This document shows positions 54,477 through 64,000 of a stretch of 64,000 nucleotides of DNA, one piece after another (the first letter of the stretch is position 1; every line of letters starts with the position of its first letter). Below the pieces are notes generated by a model that was given only the letters and a program-made list of their open reading frames with translations, was not told where the DNA came from and did not search any database. The DNA is from Methanosarcina siciliae T4/M. Its GTDB lineage: Archaea > Halobacteriota > Methanosarcinia > Methanosarcinales > Methanosarcinaceae. The position numbers and the translations under genes are program-made. The stretch covers positions 3,100,001-3,164,000 of the forward strand of contig NZ_CP009506.1 of the NCBI RefSeq assembly GCF_000970085.1. Direction: 5' to 3'.

Positions 54477-55092
54477 CGAAGGGAAATAATATTCGGATTT
54501 GCAGTTTTGGCAGGCTTCCTGTTTAACCGATATATCATTCAAAATAGACAAGGTATCCAAAAATACCCCTTAGTGAATTTCCCGCTTTCTCGTCTTGTGC
54601 CGCGCGGGCCTCTGCTTTCCCTGTAGTCAGATACTATGCGGAAATAACTCTGCCCGGCCCCTAAATAATACTTCTTAAATCCAGAGCTGATTTCCGGTTT
54701 TACAGGTCTCAAACCTCCGAATTTCAAGCCAGCATTTTTATATTTTTAAGCACATATAGAAACTGATATTATAATTAAATTATAAATCTAGGACCGTGTC
54801 TTTCCATGTAGCTATAGCAGGGGGTGCATGGAGAGGTATTCTCCGTCACCCCGGCTCCAAGCCAACAGTTAACAGTTCTGTCTTTAGCTGGGTGAGCAGG
54901 TATTTATCAGAGAATCTTTAATCAGGGAACCTTTAATGAACTTTTGAATTAAAGGGTCTTTAGCTGACAGATTAGTGCATGAATTTATTCTCGCGCTATG
55001 AAATCAAAGAATATCATGCCTGAAAGTTGATGTTAGCAGGAATAATGAATTAAACAGGTTTTGGGGAAGCCCGACAAACAGGAAGTGTTGAT
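54477..55092. other. Intergenic region holding the pyrophosphatase leader
   Basis: Apart from the structured leader at 54800-54955 and its TATA-like sequence, no gene or repeat is supported. Several minus-strand frames overlapping the helicase end are shadows. Confidence 0.5.
54800..54955 (+). promoter_or_regulatory. Structured leader of the pyrophosphatase gene with two competing helices
   Basis: GGGGTG-C-ATGGAGA (54821-54834) pairs with TCTCCGT-CACCCC (54840-54852): 13 bp with one bulged C and a GGTAT loop. CATGGAGAG (54827-54835) can instead pair with CTTTCCATG (54800-54808), 9 bp with one G-U. The two exclude each other. A third stem is CCTTTAAT/ATTAAAGG (54930-54955). A TATA-like AATTATAAAT sits just upstream (about 54777). 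The start codon of ppa is 55093. Confidence 0.5.
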
Positions 55093-55590
55093 ATGACTGA
55101 AAGACAGGTTGAAAGTGTGCTTATCGAAATTCCGAAAGGTAGTCGAAACAAATACGAATACGATAAGGAAAAGAAAGTTATCAAATTCGATAGAATGCTT
55201 TTTTCTTCAATGGTATATCCCTGTGATTATGGTTTTTTTCCCGATACCTTAGCCCTCGACGGTGATCCTCTGGACGCCATGGTTTTAACATGGGAACCTA
55301 CATTTCCGGGTTGTGTTATAGACGTACATCCTGTTGCATTGCTTGATATGAAAGATGATAAGGGAAGAGATGAAAAGATACTCTGTGTTCCGGAGACCGA
55401 CCCATTGTGGAATTATATCGAAACACTTGAACAGGTTCCTCCTCACCTGTTAAAGGAAATCATCCACTTCTTTGAAACTTATAAAAACTTAGAGGGCAAA
55501 CACGTGATGGTTATTGGTTGGGAAGGCCTCGAAGCAGCAATCGATATGCTCAAGGAAGCCAAATCCCGATATCTTGAACAAAATAAATGA
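55093..55590 (+). CDS. ppa: Inorganic pyrophosphatase, family I
   Basis: Hydrolyses pyrophosphate to phosphate in the cytoplasm and pulls biosynthetic reactions forward. The family I signature is complete: EIPKGSRNKYEYDKEKKVIK, FSSMVYPCDYGFFPDTLALD and the metal-binding DGDPLDAMVL. Length (165) is typical of the hexameric archaeal/bacterial enzyme. ATG 55093 has a GGAAG nearby. It is monocistronic, with a long structured leader that suggests post-initiation control. Confidence 0.92.
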   Translation: MTERQVESVLIEIPKGSRNKYEYDKEKKVIKFDRMLFSSMVYPCDYGFFPDTLALDGDPLDAMVLTWEPTFPGCVIDVHPVALLDMKDDKGRDEKILCVPETDPLWNYIETLEQVPPHLLKEIIHFFETYKNLEGKHVMVIGWEGLEAAIDMLKEAKSRYLEQNK

Positions 55591-55891
55591 TGTAAACATT
55601 GAATTTTGTTTTGTTTTTGGGGATAGGGACAGTATTCTAAAATTTCTTTGGATATGTGGCGTCTTCCCAGGAAATTTTAGAAATTTATTGACTTTTTGTA
55701 TATATTTCCATTCCTGAGTGAAGGTTTTTTTGCCGGATATATCAGATCCCGCGAATGCAGGGGCAGCATTGAGGTGGTTGTAAATATAAGCAGGGTAATA
55801 ATATGTCAGGGACTGTAGAGATTTCTCAAAGAGTATCAAAAAGTTCACCTTGATGGCTTAAAGAAATTCACAGGTTATTTGGTGCTTAACG

Positions 55892-57343
55892 TTGAAAATT
55901 CCGGGGGAATTGCTCATAGGTAAAGGAAACCAGACTGACGGGGAAGAAAAGATAGGCTCTGCATATGATGTAATAATTGTAGGGGCAGGGCCTGCGGGGA
56001 TGTTTGCAGCTTACGAGCTTGCAGCCAGGAAGCTGAAAATTCTAGTTATTGATATGGGCAGGGACATTGACAAACGCCTCTGCCCTATGAAAAACCAGAG
56101 CTACTGCACACACTGTACTCCCTGTGAGATCATGTGCGGGGTAGGGGGCTGCGGGACTTTTTCGGACGGGACCCTTAACCTTCGGCCTGACATCGGAGGA
56201 GACCTTGCAGCCTTGACCGGAGACCAGACCGAGGCCTGGGAGCTGGTGGACAGGGTTGATAAAGTTTTCCTTAAATACGGGGCGCCTCAGGGAGCTCTTC
56301 TGACCGAAGGCCCGGAGATAGAGGATCTAAAACGCAGGGCAGCTTCGGTCGGAGCCCGGTTTATCGAAATCAAGCAGAGGCATATAGGTTCGGACAACGC
56401 CCCATCGGTCATCGGACACTTCAAACAGGATCTTGTTGATAAAGGTGTATACTTCCTGATAGAGACCGAGGTCCGTGAGCTGCTTATCGAGGAAGAGACG
56501 TGTAAAGGGGTCATACTCTCGGGAGGAAAGGTTATCCGTGCACGTTACGTGGTCCTGTCTCCGGGAAGAAGGGGCTGTAATTGGGTCTCGGAAATGATTG
56601 AAAAGCATGACATAGAAGCCCGTTACGGAGGAATTGACATAGGAGTCAGGGTGGAAGTCCCTGCAATCATTATGGACCCTGTAACGAAAATTAACCGCGA
56701 TCCCAAGTTCCATATCCAGAGTAGCCGCTATGATGACTTTGTCAGGACTTTCTGTACTAACCGGCGCGGTTTTGTCGTAAAGGAAGAATATAATGACTTT
56801 ATTGCAACTAATGGGCATTCAATGACAAATAAAGAGTCCGAAAACACCAATTTTGCTTTTCTTGTCCATATCGAATTGACCGAACCCATGGAAAACACAA
56901 CCAAATATGCCCGCTCAATAGCAAAACTTGCAACAACAATCGGCGGAGGAAAGCCTGTCCTCCAGCGCATGGGCGACCTCAGGCGCGGAAGACGCTCTAC
57001 AAAAGAGCGCCTTGCCAAAAATCTGGTCATAAACACCTTAAAAGACGTCACCCCCGGCGATATCTCGATGGCTCTCCCGCACAGGATTGTTATGGACATA
57101 ATAGAAGGCCTTGAGACCTTAAACGAGATAGTTCCGGGTGTTGCCTCGGACTCAACCCTGCTTTACGCCCCTGAAGTCAAATTCTACGCCATGCACCTGA
57201 AAGTCAACCGCCAGATGGAAACCAGTATCAAAAACCTCTTTGCAGCAGGAGACGGAGCAGGGCTATCAAGGGACATAGTCAATGCCGCTGCAACCGGGAT
57301 CATGGCTGCAGAAGGGATTCTGAAAGAGGTCGAAGAAAATTGA
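55892..57343 (+). CDS. COG2509-type FAD-dependent dehydrogenase
   Basis: A 483-residue flavoprotein related to uncharacterised COG2509 proteins. The FAD loop is DVIIVGAGPAGMFAAYELAA near residue 25. A cysteine-rich stretch (CPMKNQSYCTHCTPCEIMCG) at about 68-88 is unusual and could hold an iron-sulfur cluster or disulfides. The C-terminal NLFAAGDGAGLSRDIVNAAA motif closes the FAD site. It starts at TTG 55892. The electron donor and acceptor are unknown. Confidence 0.83.
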   Translation: MKIPGELLIGKGNQTDGEEKIGSAYDVIIVGAGPAGMFAAYELAARKLKILVIDMGRDIDKRLCPMKNQSYCTHCTPCEIMCGVGGCGTFSDGTLNLRPDIGGDLAALTGDQTEAWELVDRVDKVFLKYGAPQGALLTEGPEIEDLKRRAASVGARFIEIKQRHIGSDNAPSVIGHFKQDLVDKGVYFLIETEVRELLIEEETCKGVILSGGKVIRARYVVLSPGRRGCNWVSEMIEKHDIEARYGGIDIGVRVEVPAIIMDPVTKINRDPKFHIQSSRYDDFVRTFCTNRRGFVVKEEYNDFIATNGHSMTNKESENTNFAFLVHIELTEPMENTTKYARSIAKLATTIGGGKPVLQRMGDLRRGRRSTKERLAKNLVINTLKDVTPGDISMALPHRIVMDIIEGLETLNEIVPGVASDSTLLYAPEVKFYAMHLKVNRQMETSIKNLFAAGDGAGLSRDIVNAAATGIMAAEGILKEVEEN

Positions 57344-57417
57344 AGAGAACAAATAAGTGATAAAAATATGATTAAGAAATGATTGAAAAATGATTGAAAA
57401 CCTGACTCCCCATTGAG

Positions 57418-57640
57418 TTAGGCACATATTCCAAGCGCATCTAATATTTCTTTTTGCTTTTTTGTCCTTTCCATGACAATTTGTTCTCCTTCTGACAGAA
57501 GGAGAATTTTGTTCTTTTCAAGTTGCACGATCAAGCTTTCAACAGAGAACTTCTTGTTGAGTTTTGCCTCTTTCATTTCCTTCATCAGCTTCATTCTAAT
57601 GACCAAAGAAACAAAGCAAATGAACAGATGCCCTTTTTAA
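57418..57640 (-). pseudogene. IS1634-like transposase C-terminal remnant
   Basis: The frame GHLFICFVSLVIRMKLMKEM continues to SVESLIVQLEKNKILLLSEG and ERTKKQKEILDALGIC, the C-terminal end typical of IS1634/IS4-type transposases. A stop lies just upstream in the same frame (about 57640), and the catalytic part is missing. It follows the COG2509 gene in the opposite orientation. Confidence 0.7.
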
Positions 57641-57824
57641 GTGCTGTTTTTCTTGACATTGGCCGGTGTAACTTCTATGTAATTTGGCATGAAAATATCT
57701 CTGATTTCGCACTCCTGACCCTCGTTCAAAATTTCTGATTATTGGACACCAACATCACATTTTAGAGTTCTGTTAAATTCAGTAGTTCGCTAAAATCTTT
57801 CCTCCCCTTTTACTCTCCTTTCAT

Positions 57825-58869
57825 TTATTTCAGACACTCAACTACTGTCCTAACTCTTAACTTTTGTCTCATCCATTCCTCAATTAGAAGTACAAATATT
57901 TCAAATCTGAACTTATCCTCGTCTATAACTTGAGGTCCTCTCTTAACGATTGTAAAATGTTTTTTCTGAATGTATAACCAAATATTTTTTAGCAGGAAAG
58001 ATATAAGTGCATAAAAGTACCTGATCGTTGTGTTTTTAGATGATGTCTTTGGTTTCACCACATTCCCCATCCTGTATTTCACATCCCTTTTTATCTCTTT
58101 TTCCTTTCAGATACTTGACATCAATGATAATGTCCAGAAGAATCTTTTTCGTAGAGTTCTTCATGACATATTGCGCACTCCGGGCCTTATTCCCCTTCAG
58201 AATCTGCTTCATCTTCTCTCCCTTCTTAACAACGGGAACTATGTGAGGAATACCATTATTTTGCAGGAACTCAAACACGTCTATGGAATAAAACTCTCTA
58301 TCAAGGCAGAGAACCTTGATTTTAAAATTCAGTCTCTTGATGAGATCAACAAAATAGGAGAGGTATTCAACCATTGTTTTGTCTTTTTCTACAGGAAGAA
58401 CAGACACAGTAAACCGTTCATTCTTGTTAGTGATGTAAAGGGAAATGTATGAGTAAAAAGAGTTTGTTGATTTTTTTGCCTGGCTACGGATTACATATTT
58501 CTCGTTAGACAGATCTGTTTTTCCATAATAAGGATCGTTGGTAAGATCAACAGCGAATTCGTAGTACTTACCGGCTTTTAGCGTTTTTAGAGGCTCTTGA
58601 AGGAGAATATTTTCATTGGATAGGATCAATTCGTCCATGTTTAGTTTCTTAAGATGGTAGCGTAGAGAAGTTTCACAAGCAACAGCAGAATACTGTTTTG
58701 TGACAGAATGGACGGAATTCTTATCGACTGCCAAACTAACAACAGTACGAATTATGTCTTCATTTGTAAGTGAACCATTGATATTGATAGTTACATGAGA
58801 TGTGAGAGGTTGTAATACCAAATCAATACAGTGTTTTGACTTTAATTCAATTTTAGAGTTCATGTTCAA
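57825..58869 (-). pseudogene. ISH3-family transposase, frameshifted and probably internally deleted
   Basis: The first frame (58869-58036) holds the N-terminus and two thirds of the DDE domain: AVDLTNDPYYGKTDLSNEKY with the first Asp, then VLCLDREFYSIDVFEFLQNN with the second. At about 58075 it shifts to KYRMGNVVKPKTSSKNTTIR and IRYFYALISFLLKNIWLYIQ, ending at 57825. From my memory of the family, roughly 30 residues including the catalytic Glu should lie between GCE and YRM; they appear missing here. A shorter relative is at 13810-14189. Confidence 0.8.
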
Positions 58870-59296
58870 TAATTTGAGGACACGACCATTAATTTTATCT
58901 ACAGGAAAATAGAATCATCTTGTTTAAAAAACAGATTACATTATTGCAATAAATGAAGATGTGAACAAAACATATAACCTGTTTTATCAACCTGTTTTAT
59001 CCTCATACAAATGATAAAATTGTAACTTTAGCTACTGGTCTAGATCTAAGTAATTTTTATCCGTGAGCTGATCCCAAAGCTCAAAATTTGTTTCTTTGGA
59101 TCTCATATTTGGGTGGCAAATCGAGCCTTTAATTATGCAAACAATCCTGAATAATTCTGATAATTGGGATTAAAACTGGGTTTTGGGATGAGCTCCATTA
59201 AATAAAGGTAACTTACTCTCAAATTTGATGTACGTACAATTATTTCAAAAATGATTCAAATATACTCTATGAGTTGATAGATTGTTTCATAGATCA
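58870..59296. other. AT-rich spacer between the ISH3 pseudogene and the GT-C gene
   Basis: No gene, repeat or RNA is supported. It must contain the promoter of the membrane protein gene and the outer end of the ISH3 element. Confidence 0.4.
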
Positions 59297-60625
59297 ATGT
59301 CGAATAAAATTATGTATTTATTGTATGTACAACTGACAGTAATTTTGATTATATTCCTTTTAAGCCAGAGGTTTAATATTCATTCGCCTATCTGTGTATT
59401 TTGGATCTTAGTAGTTGCAATTACCTGTATAATTTGTATACAAATCACATCGTTCAACCGCAATTCGAATAAATATATGATTCTATTTCAGATAATCGTT
59501 TTTTCATGGATAATGCGCACAATTTTTATTCCAAATACAGGGTTTTTTGGTCACGATCCTTATAAAGAGATGGAAGTTGTAAATGTCATTCTTAATAATG
59601 GTTGGGATTTGGACTCGGACATTTTCTCAAGTTATAGATATCAATATAGTTACCCGATCCTATATGAATTAATTATAATGGGTTCTCAAGTTTTAGGCAC
59701 GAGTGTATTTTCTGTGGCTCGTTGGTTTCCATTATTATATAACACCTCATCACTATTATTCATCTATTTGTTCTCAAATCATTTGTTTAATTCTGATAAA
59801 TCGTCTCTACTGTCAGTATTTGGTGCATCTATGTTATATCAATCTATGATGTTTCATACATTGCCAATAAGAGAAAGTATTGCGTTTATTTTTTTCGTCG
59901 CATTTTTATATGTTTATTTTAAAGAAAAAAAACCTAGTGTATTATTTACCATACTTGCACTATTATTCATAGTAATGATAACTTTGTCTCATCATCTTAC
60001 CTCATTCCTTATTTTTTTGTTTGTATTTTTACATATATTGGTTAATAGTGTATGTAAAATACTCGAAACAATAGCTCCAGAAAAATTGTATTTCATCCCT
60101 GATAGTAGAGGATTTAATATTCTTGCTTATATTCTTGTTTTAGTAATAGGATATTGGATCTATTTGAGATATTCCCCATTGAATATAATTGCTTACGCTT
60201 TTGAAGAAAGTGCATATCTTGATCCAGGTCATGGAATGATCGTCCCAAATAACCTTAAATTCATTGTACTTGTAAATGGAGAATATATTTTTGCATCTGC
60301 TTTTGCATTTTTTTCAATTTATTCAATCACTTTGTGCAATAATAGGATGAGAATCAATTTGACACTTATCTTTTGGGCCGCATTAATGGGTATAATGTCA
60401 ATTCTATCATTGAAAGGAATGGTGCTTAGGACCGAAAGTGTAGCTTTTGCTTCGCGGTTCCAAAGTTTTGGCTATATTTCTTTATTCGTTCTTTCTGGAT
60501 CTATCATTGATTTAAAGAATCAAAAAGGTAGAATGTTCAACGAAATAAATGCCACTGTTATACTTCTATATTTTTTATTTATTTTGTTTAACATATATCG
60601 AATACCAGTTGAGTTATATACGTAA
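59297..60625 (+). CDS. Polytopic GT-C-like membrane protein flanked by IS remnants
   Basis: A 442-residue protein with about ten to twelve membrane spans. The first extracellular loop contains TGFFGHDPYKEMEVVNVILN, corresponding to the GIDPWIHREYTNYL loop in the glycan-locus protein at 8155; the Asp is the candidate catalytic residue of a GT-C transferase. It lacks the C-terminal soluble domain of the longer homologue. Composition is AT-rich like the glycan locus. It starts at ATG 59297, with TTG 59282 also possible. It stands alone between ISH3 and ISAzo13 remnants and may be an orphaned glycan gene. Confidence 0.68.
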   Translation: MSNKIMYLLYVQLTVILIIFLLSQRFNIHSPICVFWILVVAITCIICIQITSFNRNSNKYMILFQIIVFSWIMRTIFIPNTGFFGHDPYKEMEVVNVILNNGWDLDSDIFSSYRYQYSYPILYELIIMGSQVLGTSVFSVARWFPLLYNTSSLLFIYLFSNHLFNSDKSSLLSVFGASMLYQSMMFHTLPIRESIAFIFFVAFLYVYFKEKKPSVLFTILALLFIVMITLSHHLTSFLIFLFVFLHILVNSVCKILETIAPEKLYFIPDSRGFNILAYILVLVIGYWIYLRYSPLNIIAYAFEESAYLDPGHGMIVPNNLKFIVLVNGEYIFASAFAFFSIYSITLCNNRMRINLTLIFWAALMGIMSILSLKGMVLRTESVAFASRFQSFGYISLFVLSGSIIDLKNQKGRMFNEINATVILLYFLFILFNIYRIPVELYT

Positions 60626-60708
60626 ATTCAATAAATAAGGGATTGTATATTTTGACTCACCTTTCAAAGATGAGTGATTTTCCGTTATCTTCTGGCTTCG
60701 TTTGTGGG

Positions 60709-62420
60709 TAGTGTCCTTAAATCATTGACTTAACTTTATATAATTTTAAATTTATTCTCATTTGGGGGAATCTTAATCACTTCTGAAATCGATTTTTCAC
60801 AATTTTTTTGCTGGAACCCCATATTTGACAGAAGCACACATTGTATAATGTTTAAATGGGCTTTATGCTTCTGTTTTCTCAATACAATTCAAAGTTTAGG
60901 AATAATAAATATATAACTTCAAGTATTTCTGTTCTCAATCTATAATTCCGATAATATTCGATTAAATGCACATTTCGAACCCTGGCACTCTTGTGTTAAG
61001 TTACTGTATAAAAGGATTATTTTGCTGACATAAAGTCAACAAAATAACCTGAAATCATGCATTATTTGCCTATAATGGCAGGGGTCCGAAATGTGCAATT
61101 AAGGACAAAAACGGAACTGAATTTAATGGCATGCAAAAAATATTCAGAAGAAATTGAAAAGCAAATGAAAGCATTTTATGCTTCTTTGAATGAGAAAAAC
61201 AGAAGAAGATATGCAGCAATAGAAGCAATTAAATTAGGTTATGGGGGACAAAAATACATAAGTGATGTTCTGGGCTGTCATTTTCAAACTGTTATGGCTG
61301 GAATTCATGAAATTACTAATGGTACCGAAACACCTGAAGGTCGGATTCGAAAGCCTGGAGGGGGGTAAGAAGAAAATCATCGATATGGTTGATAATATTG
61401 ATGAAGTTTTCTTTGAGATCTTAAAAGGCCATAGGGCTTCCAGCCTATGGATGAAGGAATAAAATGGACAAACCTGAATCGTACCGAAATTTCAAAGGCT
61501 TTTAACTCCAGAGGTATGAATATATCTCCCTATGTAGTAAAGCAGCTTTTGGAGAAACATGGTTTTGTAAAGAGAAAAATGCAAAAAACAGTAACTATGA
61601 AAGACTGCAAAGACAGAAACGAGCAATTTGAGAGAATTAAAGAGTTGAAAGAAGAGTACTCTGAAAGCGAAAATCCGATTATCAGTATAGATGTGAAAAA
61701 AGGAATTCTTAGGCAATTTCTACAGGGATGGGATAATTTATTGTACGGAGACGTTAAAGGTTTATGATCACGATTTCAATACGTTTTCAGATGGTATTGT
61801 AATTCCACATGGGATATACGACCTCAAACGTAAAAAAGGGTACATCACCCTGGGAACCAGTAAGGATATACAAGCGAGTTTTGTTGTGACTGCATTAAAT
61901 ACTTGTGGGAAAACTACGGTAAAAAGATTACCGCAAGGCATATAGCATCTTAATATTAGCTGATGGTGGCGGAAGTAACTCAAGTAGGCATTATATTTTC
62001 AAGCAAGACTTACAAAAACTGGTTAATGAAATTGGGATTGAAATCAGAATGGCTCACTATCCACCATATACTTCGAAATACAATCCAATAGAATACAGAT
62101 TATTCTGCCATGTTACAAGTGCCTGCAAAGGTGCTGTTTTTACCAGTCTTGATGTGGTTAAGAGTCTTATTGATAAGACTTCTACATCAAAAGGACTGAA
62201 AGTGTTTTCAACTATCAAAAATAAAGTTTATGCCACAGGAAGAAAAGTAAGTGAAAACTTCAAGCAAAACATGAAAATTGTCTTTGATGATTATTTGGGG
62301 AAATGGAATTATAGAGCCATTCCCCCAAGTGAAAACTTGAAGTTATATTCAGAGTATTCCTAAACGAAATCTGCAACATTTTATTATAAACTTAACAGTC
62401 ATGTGCTTTTACGACACTAT
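60709..62420 (+). mobile_element. ISAzo13-family element with a multiply broken transposase
   Basis: Terminal repeats TAGTGTCCTTAA (60709-60720) and TTTTACGACACTA (62407-62419) are inverted copies. The transposase runs from about 61057 to 62363 in several frames: NRRRYAAIEAIKLGYGGQKY, KWTNLNRTEISKAFNSRGMN, SENPIISIDVKKG (first Asp), IPHGIYDLKRKKGY, LADGGGSNSS (second Asp) and YPPYTSKYNPIEYRLFCHV (Glu). All catalytic motifs survive, but at least three frameshifts separate them. A TTATTTTG/CAAAATAA inverted pair near 61018-61047 precedes it. Confidence 0.8.
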
Positions 62421-62821
62421 CTTCGTAACTTCCCCAGAACTCTCTGAGAATTGCAATTCAGGGTTCTTTTTAGTGTGTGATCTTCAGGTTCGAATTTTGC
62501 ATTAATCTTTGTCTTTTTATAGATCAAGTTTCCTTAATCTACAAGTTCCCTTAATTCTACACGCACTCCCCAAAAACAAAAACTTTATATTCAAATTTTA
62601 CGTTCTTCTTCCGGGCAACATTGTACATAGATGTGCGTCGCATATCAATAACGTAAAAATGCGGCGAAATATCCTGATGTGTTTTCTCTGATTCTCAATG
62701 ATTTTGTAAGATTCTTTGGGAATTCAGGTTCGTTTTCAACCTCATTTTATTTCTGTTGAGGCTTGTCAAACTTTATCCAGTTGATTAATAATGTATTACC
62801 CGCTATCCGAGATGAGTTTAT
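62421..62821. other. Intergenic region before iorA, nothing recognised
   Basis: This lies between the ISAzo13 right end and the start of iorA. It should contain the iorA promoter. No repeat or small gene is supported; a 60-codon frame at 62509 lacks a ribosome binding site. Confidence 0.4.
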
Positions 62822-64000
62822 TTGACTGAGAAAAGACTGTTAATGGGTAATGAAGCCATTGCACTTGGAGCGATAGAAGCCAGCGTACAGGTGGTTACGG
62901 GGTATCCGGGGACGCCTTCGACCGAAGCTCTGGAGACGGTTGTCCGGTATGCGGACAGGTGCGGGATTTATACCGAGTGGTCGAACAACGAAAAGGTTGC
63001 GCTTGAAACGGCTGTGGGAGCGGCTTATTCCGGGGCAAAGGCGCTTGTGACTATGAAGCAGGTCGGGCTAAATGTCGCATCCGACCCCCTGATGAGCCTG
63101 AGCTACATCGGGGTAAAGGGGGCTCTTGTCCTGCTTGTTGCAGACGATCCGGGGCCTCATTCCTCGCAGACCGAGCAGGATACAAGAGTTTTCGGGCATT
63201 TTGCAAACATCCCTGTCCTTGACCCTGCAAACCCGCAGGAAGCGTATGAGCTTACAAAGCTGGCTTTTGAGCTTTCGCATGAATTCGAAGTTCCTGTCAT
63301 CCTCAGGACCACCACAAGGGTCTCACACAGTTGTGGAGATGTTGAGCTTGCAGTCCCGGAACCTGCCCGGGTTGAAGCTTCATGCGAGGGCTTTGTAAAG
63401 GACAGGCGCTGGACAATTTTCCCGAGACTTACTGCGGAGAGGCATCCCTGGCTTGAAAATGTGCAGGTACAGCTTTCCGGGCGTTTTTCGGAGCTTCCGT
63501 ACAATTCCGTTTCAGGAAGCGGAAAAATCGGGATTATAGCCTCGGGGGTTTCAGCCCTCTATGTAAAGGAGGCTGTAAAGGGTTCTGACGGGCTTTTCAC
63601 TCTCTTCCGGGTCGGGACGGTGCATCCGTTTCCCGAACAGGTAGCTCTTTCCTTCTTAAAAGGGGTCGAAAAACTGATCGTGGTCGAAGAACTTGATCCT
63701 TACCTTGAAGAACAGGCCCTCCAGCTTATAGGAAAGGCTCATCTGCCAGTTGATGTTTACGGGAAAAAGAACGGATTTTTCCCGGTGAGCGGGGAATACA
63801 ATGTGGATATTGTTATTGATGGCGTTAATAAAGTGCTTGCCGAGCTCGGAGAGCCTTCCAGCCTTTCCCATGCTTCTCCTTCCGTTTTAAGGGAAGAGCT
63901 TCCACCCCTGCCGGTTCGGGCTCCGACCCTCTGTGCGGGTTGCATGCACAGGACTGTTTTTTACGCTTTCAAGCAGGCTGCAAAGCAGCTTAAAAAAGAC
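62822..64000 (+). CDS. iorA: Indolepyruvate:ferredoxin oxidoreductase alpha subunit, 5' part
   Basis: Catalyses CoA-dependent oxidative decarboxylation of aryl pyruvates, reducing ferredoxin; in methanogens it serves aromatic amino acid metabolism. The visible 393 residues start MTEKRLLMGNEAIALGAIEA, with YPGTPSTEAL, the NNEKVALETAVGAAYSGAKA region, MKQVGLNVASDPLMSLSYIG and LVVADDPGPHSSQTEQDTR, all typical of IorA. The last motif is CAGCMHRTVFYAFK, equivalent to CPGCPHR. The TTG at 62822 gives the standard N-terminus; ATG 62843 is in frame. The rest (thiamine-diphosphate domain and ferredoxin-type clusters) lies beyond the window, as would iorB. Confidence 0.92.
   Translation, partial: MTEKRLLMGNEAIALGAIEASVQVVTGYPGTPSTEALETVVRYADRCGIYTEWSNNEKVALETAVGAAYSGAKALVTMKQVGLNVASDPLMSLSYIGVKGALVLLVADDPGPHSSQTEQDTRVFGHFANIPVLDPANPQEAYELTKLAFELSHEFEVPVILRTTTRVSHSCGDVELAVPEPARVEASCEGFVKDRRWTIFPRLTAERHPWLENVQVQLSGRFSELPYNSVSGSGKIGIIASGVSALYVKEAVKGSDGLFTLFRVGTVHPFPEQVALSFLKGVEKLIVVEELDPYLEEQALQLIGKAHLPVDVYGKKNGFFPVSGEYNVDIVIDGVNKVLAELGEPSSLSHASPSVLREELPPLPVRAPTLCAGCMHRTVFYAFKQAAKQLKKD

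Noticed and set aside
54791..54860. tRNA-like or fluoride-riboswitch-like reading of the ppa leader
   Set aside because: No acceptor stem or T-loop consensus, and the fluoride riboswitch core sequence is not present; kept only as a structured leader.

Overview
The window is a chromosomal segment of a methanogenic archaeon of the genus Methanosarcina (genus inferred). The indicators are an archaeal RNase P/exosome gene group (L15e, COG1325, Rpp30, Pop5), an archaeal cobyric acid synthase, indolepyruvate:ferredoxin oxidoreductase IorA, surface proteins with PGF-type C-termini, MEDS-type sensor kinase remnants, frequent TTG starts, long AT-rich spacers and many decayed insertion sequences. I do not assign a species.

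Region 1 (1-14.2 kb) is an AT-rich, plus-strand glycan locus. It holds two family-2 and several family-4 glycosyltransferases, a split Alg14/Alg13-like (PssD/PssE-like) transferase, a thymidylate-kinase-like protein, a nucleotidyltransferase-GT4 fusion, a GT-C-like membrane protein and a clear glucuronyl C5-epimerase-like protein. It ends in decay: a frameshifted UDP-GlcNAc 2-epimerase, a probable flippase remnant and an ISH3-type transposase remnant. The epimerase suggests a uronic-acid polymer resembling a glycosaminoglycan; the methanochondroitin capsule of Methanosarcina is a natural candidate product (inference).

Region 2 (14.2-31 kb) mixes TPR proteins, an HExxH membrane protein, a YdjM-like protein, a flavin-reductase-like protein, a frameshifted C39-like peptidase, an acetolactate-synthase-like enzyme, a 32-residue membrane peptide behind a 13-bp inverted repeat, a MoxR/VWA (RavA/ViaA-like) pair, an IS1-family element, FxsA and a PPP-family phosphatase. 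Region 3 (31-44.6 kb) has a small HTH regulator unit with a palindrome over the start of its first peptide, secreted or anchored proteins, another TPR protein, a DUF434-type protein divergent from an alanine dehydrogenase/ornithine cyclodeaminase homologue, CobQ, and a secreted protein beside an orphan FtsX-type permease.

Region 4 (44.8-57.3 kb) contains the translationally coupled L15e-COG1325-Rnp3-Rnp2 operon, a truncated secreted repeat protein abutting a TnpB/IS605 right-end remnant that also cuts a MEDS-histidine kinase pseudogene, a DUF2207-LemA pair, an MrfA/YprA-like helicase, inorganic pyrophosphatase and a COG2509 flavoprotein. The leaders of the helicase and pyrophosphatase genes hold strong hairpins. 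Region 5 (57.4-64 kb) is an IS graveyard (IS1634-like, ISH3, ISAzo13) enclosing one GT-C membrane protein, followed by the 5' part of iorA running off the window.

The items most worth following are the GAG-like glycan locus, the alternative-pairing leader of the pyrophosphatase gene, the four-hairpin leader of the helicase, and two unannotated small peptides with good ribosome binding sites. No tRNA, rRNA or CRISPR array was seen.
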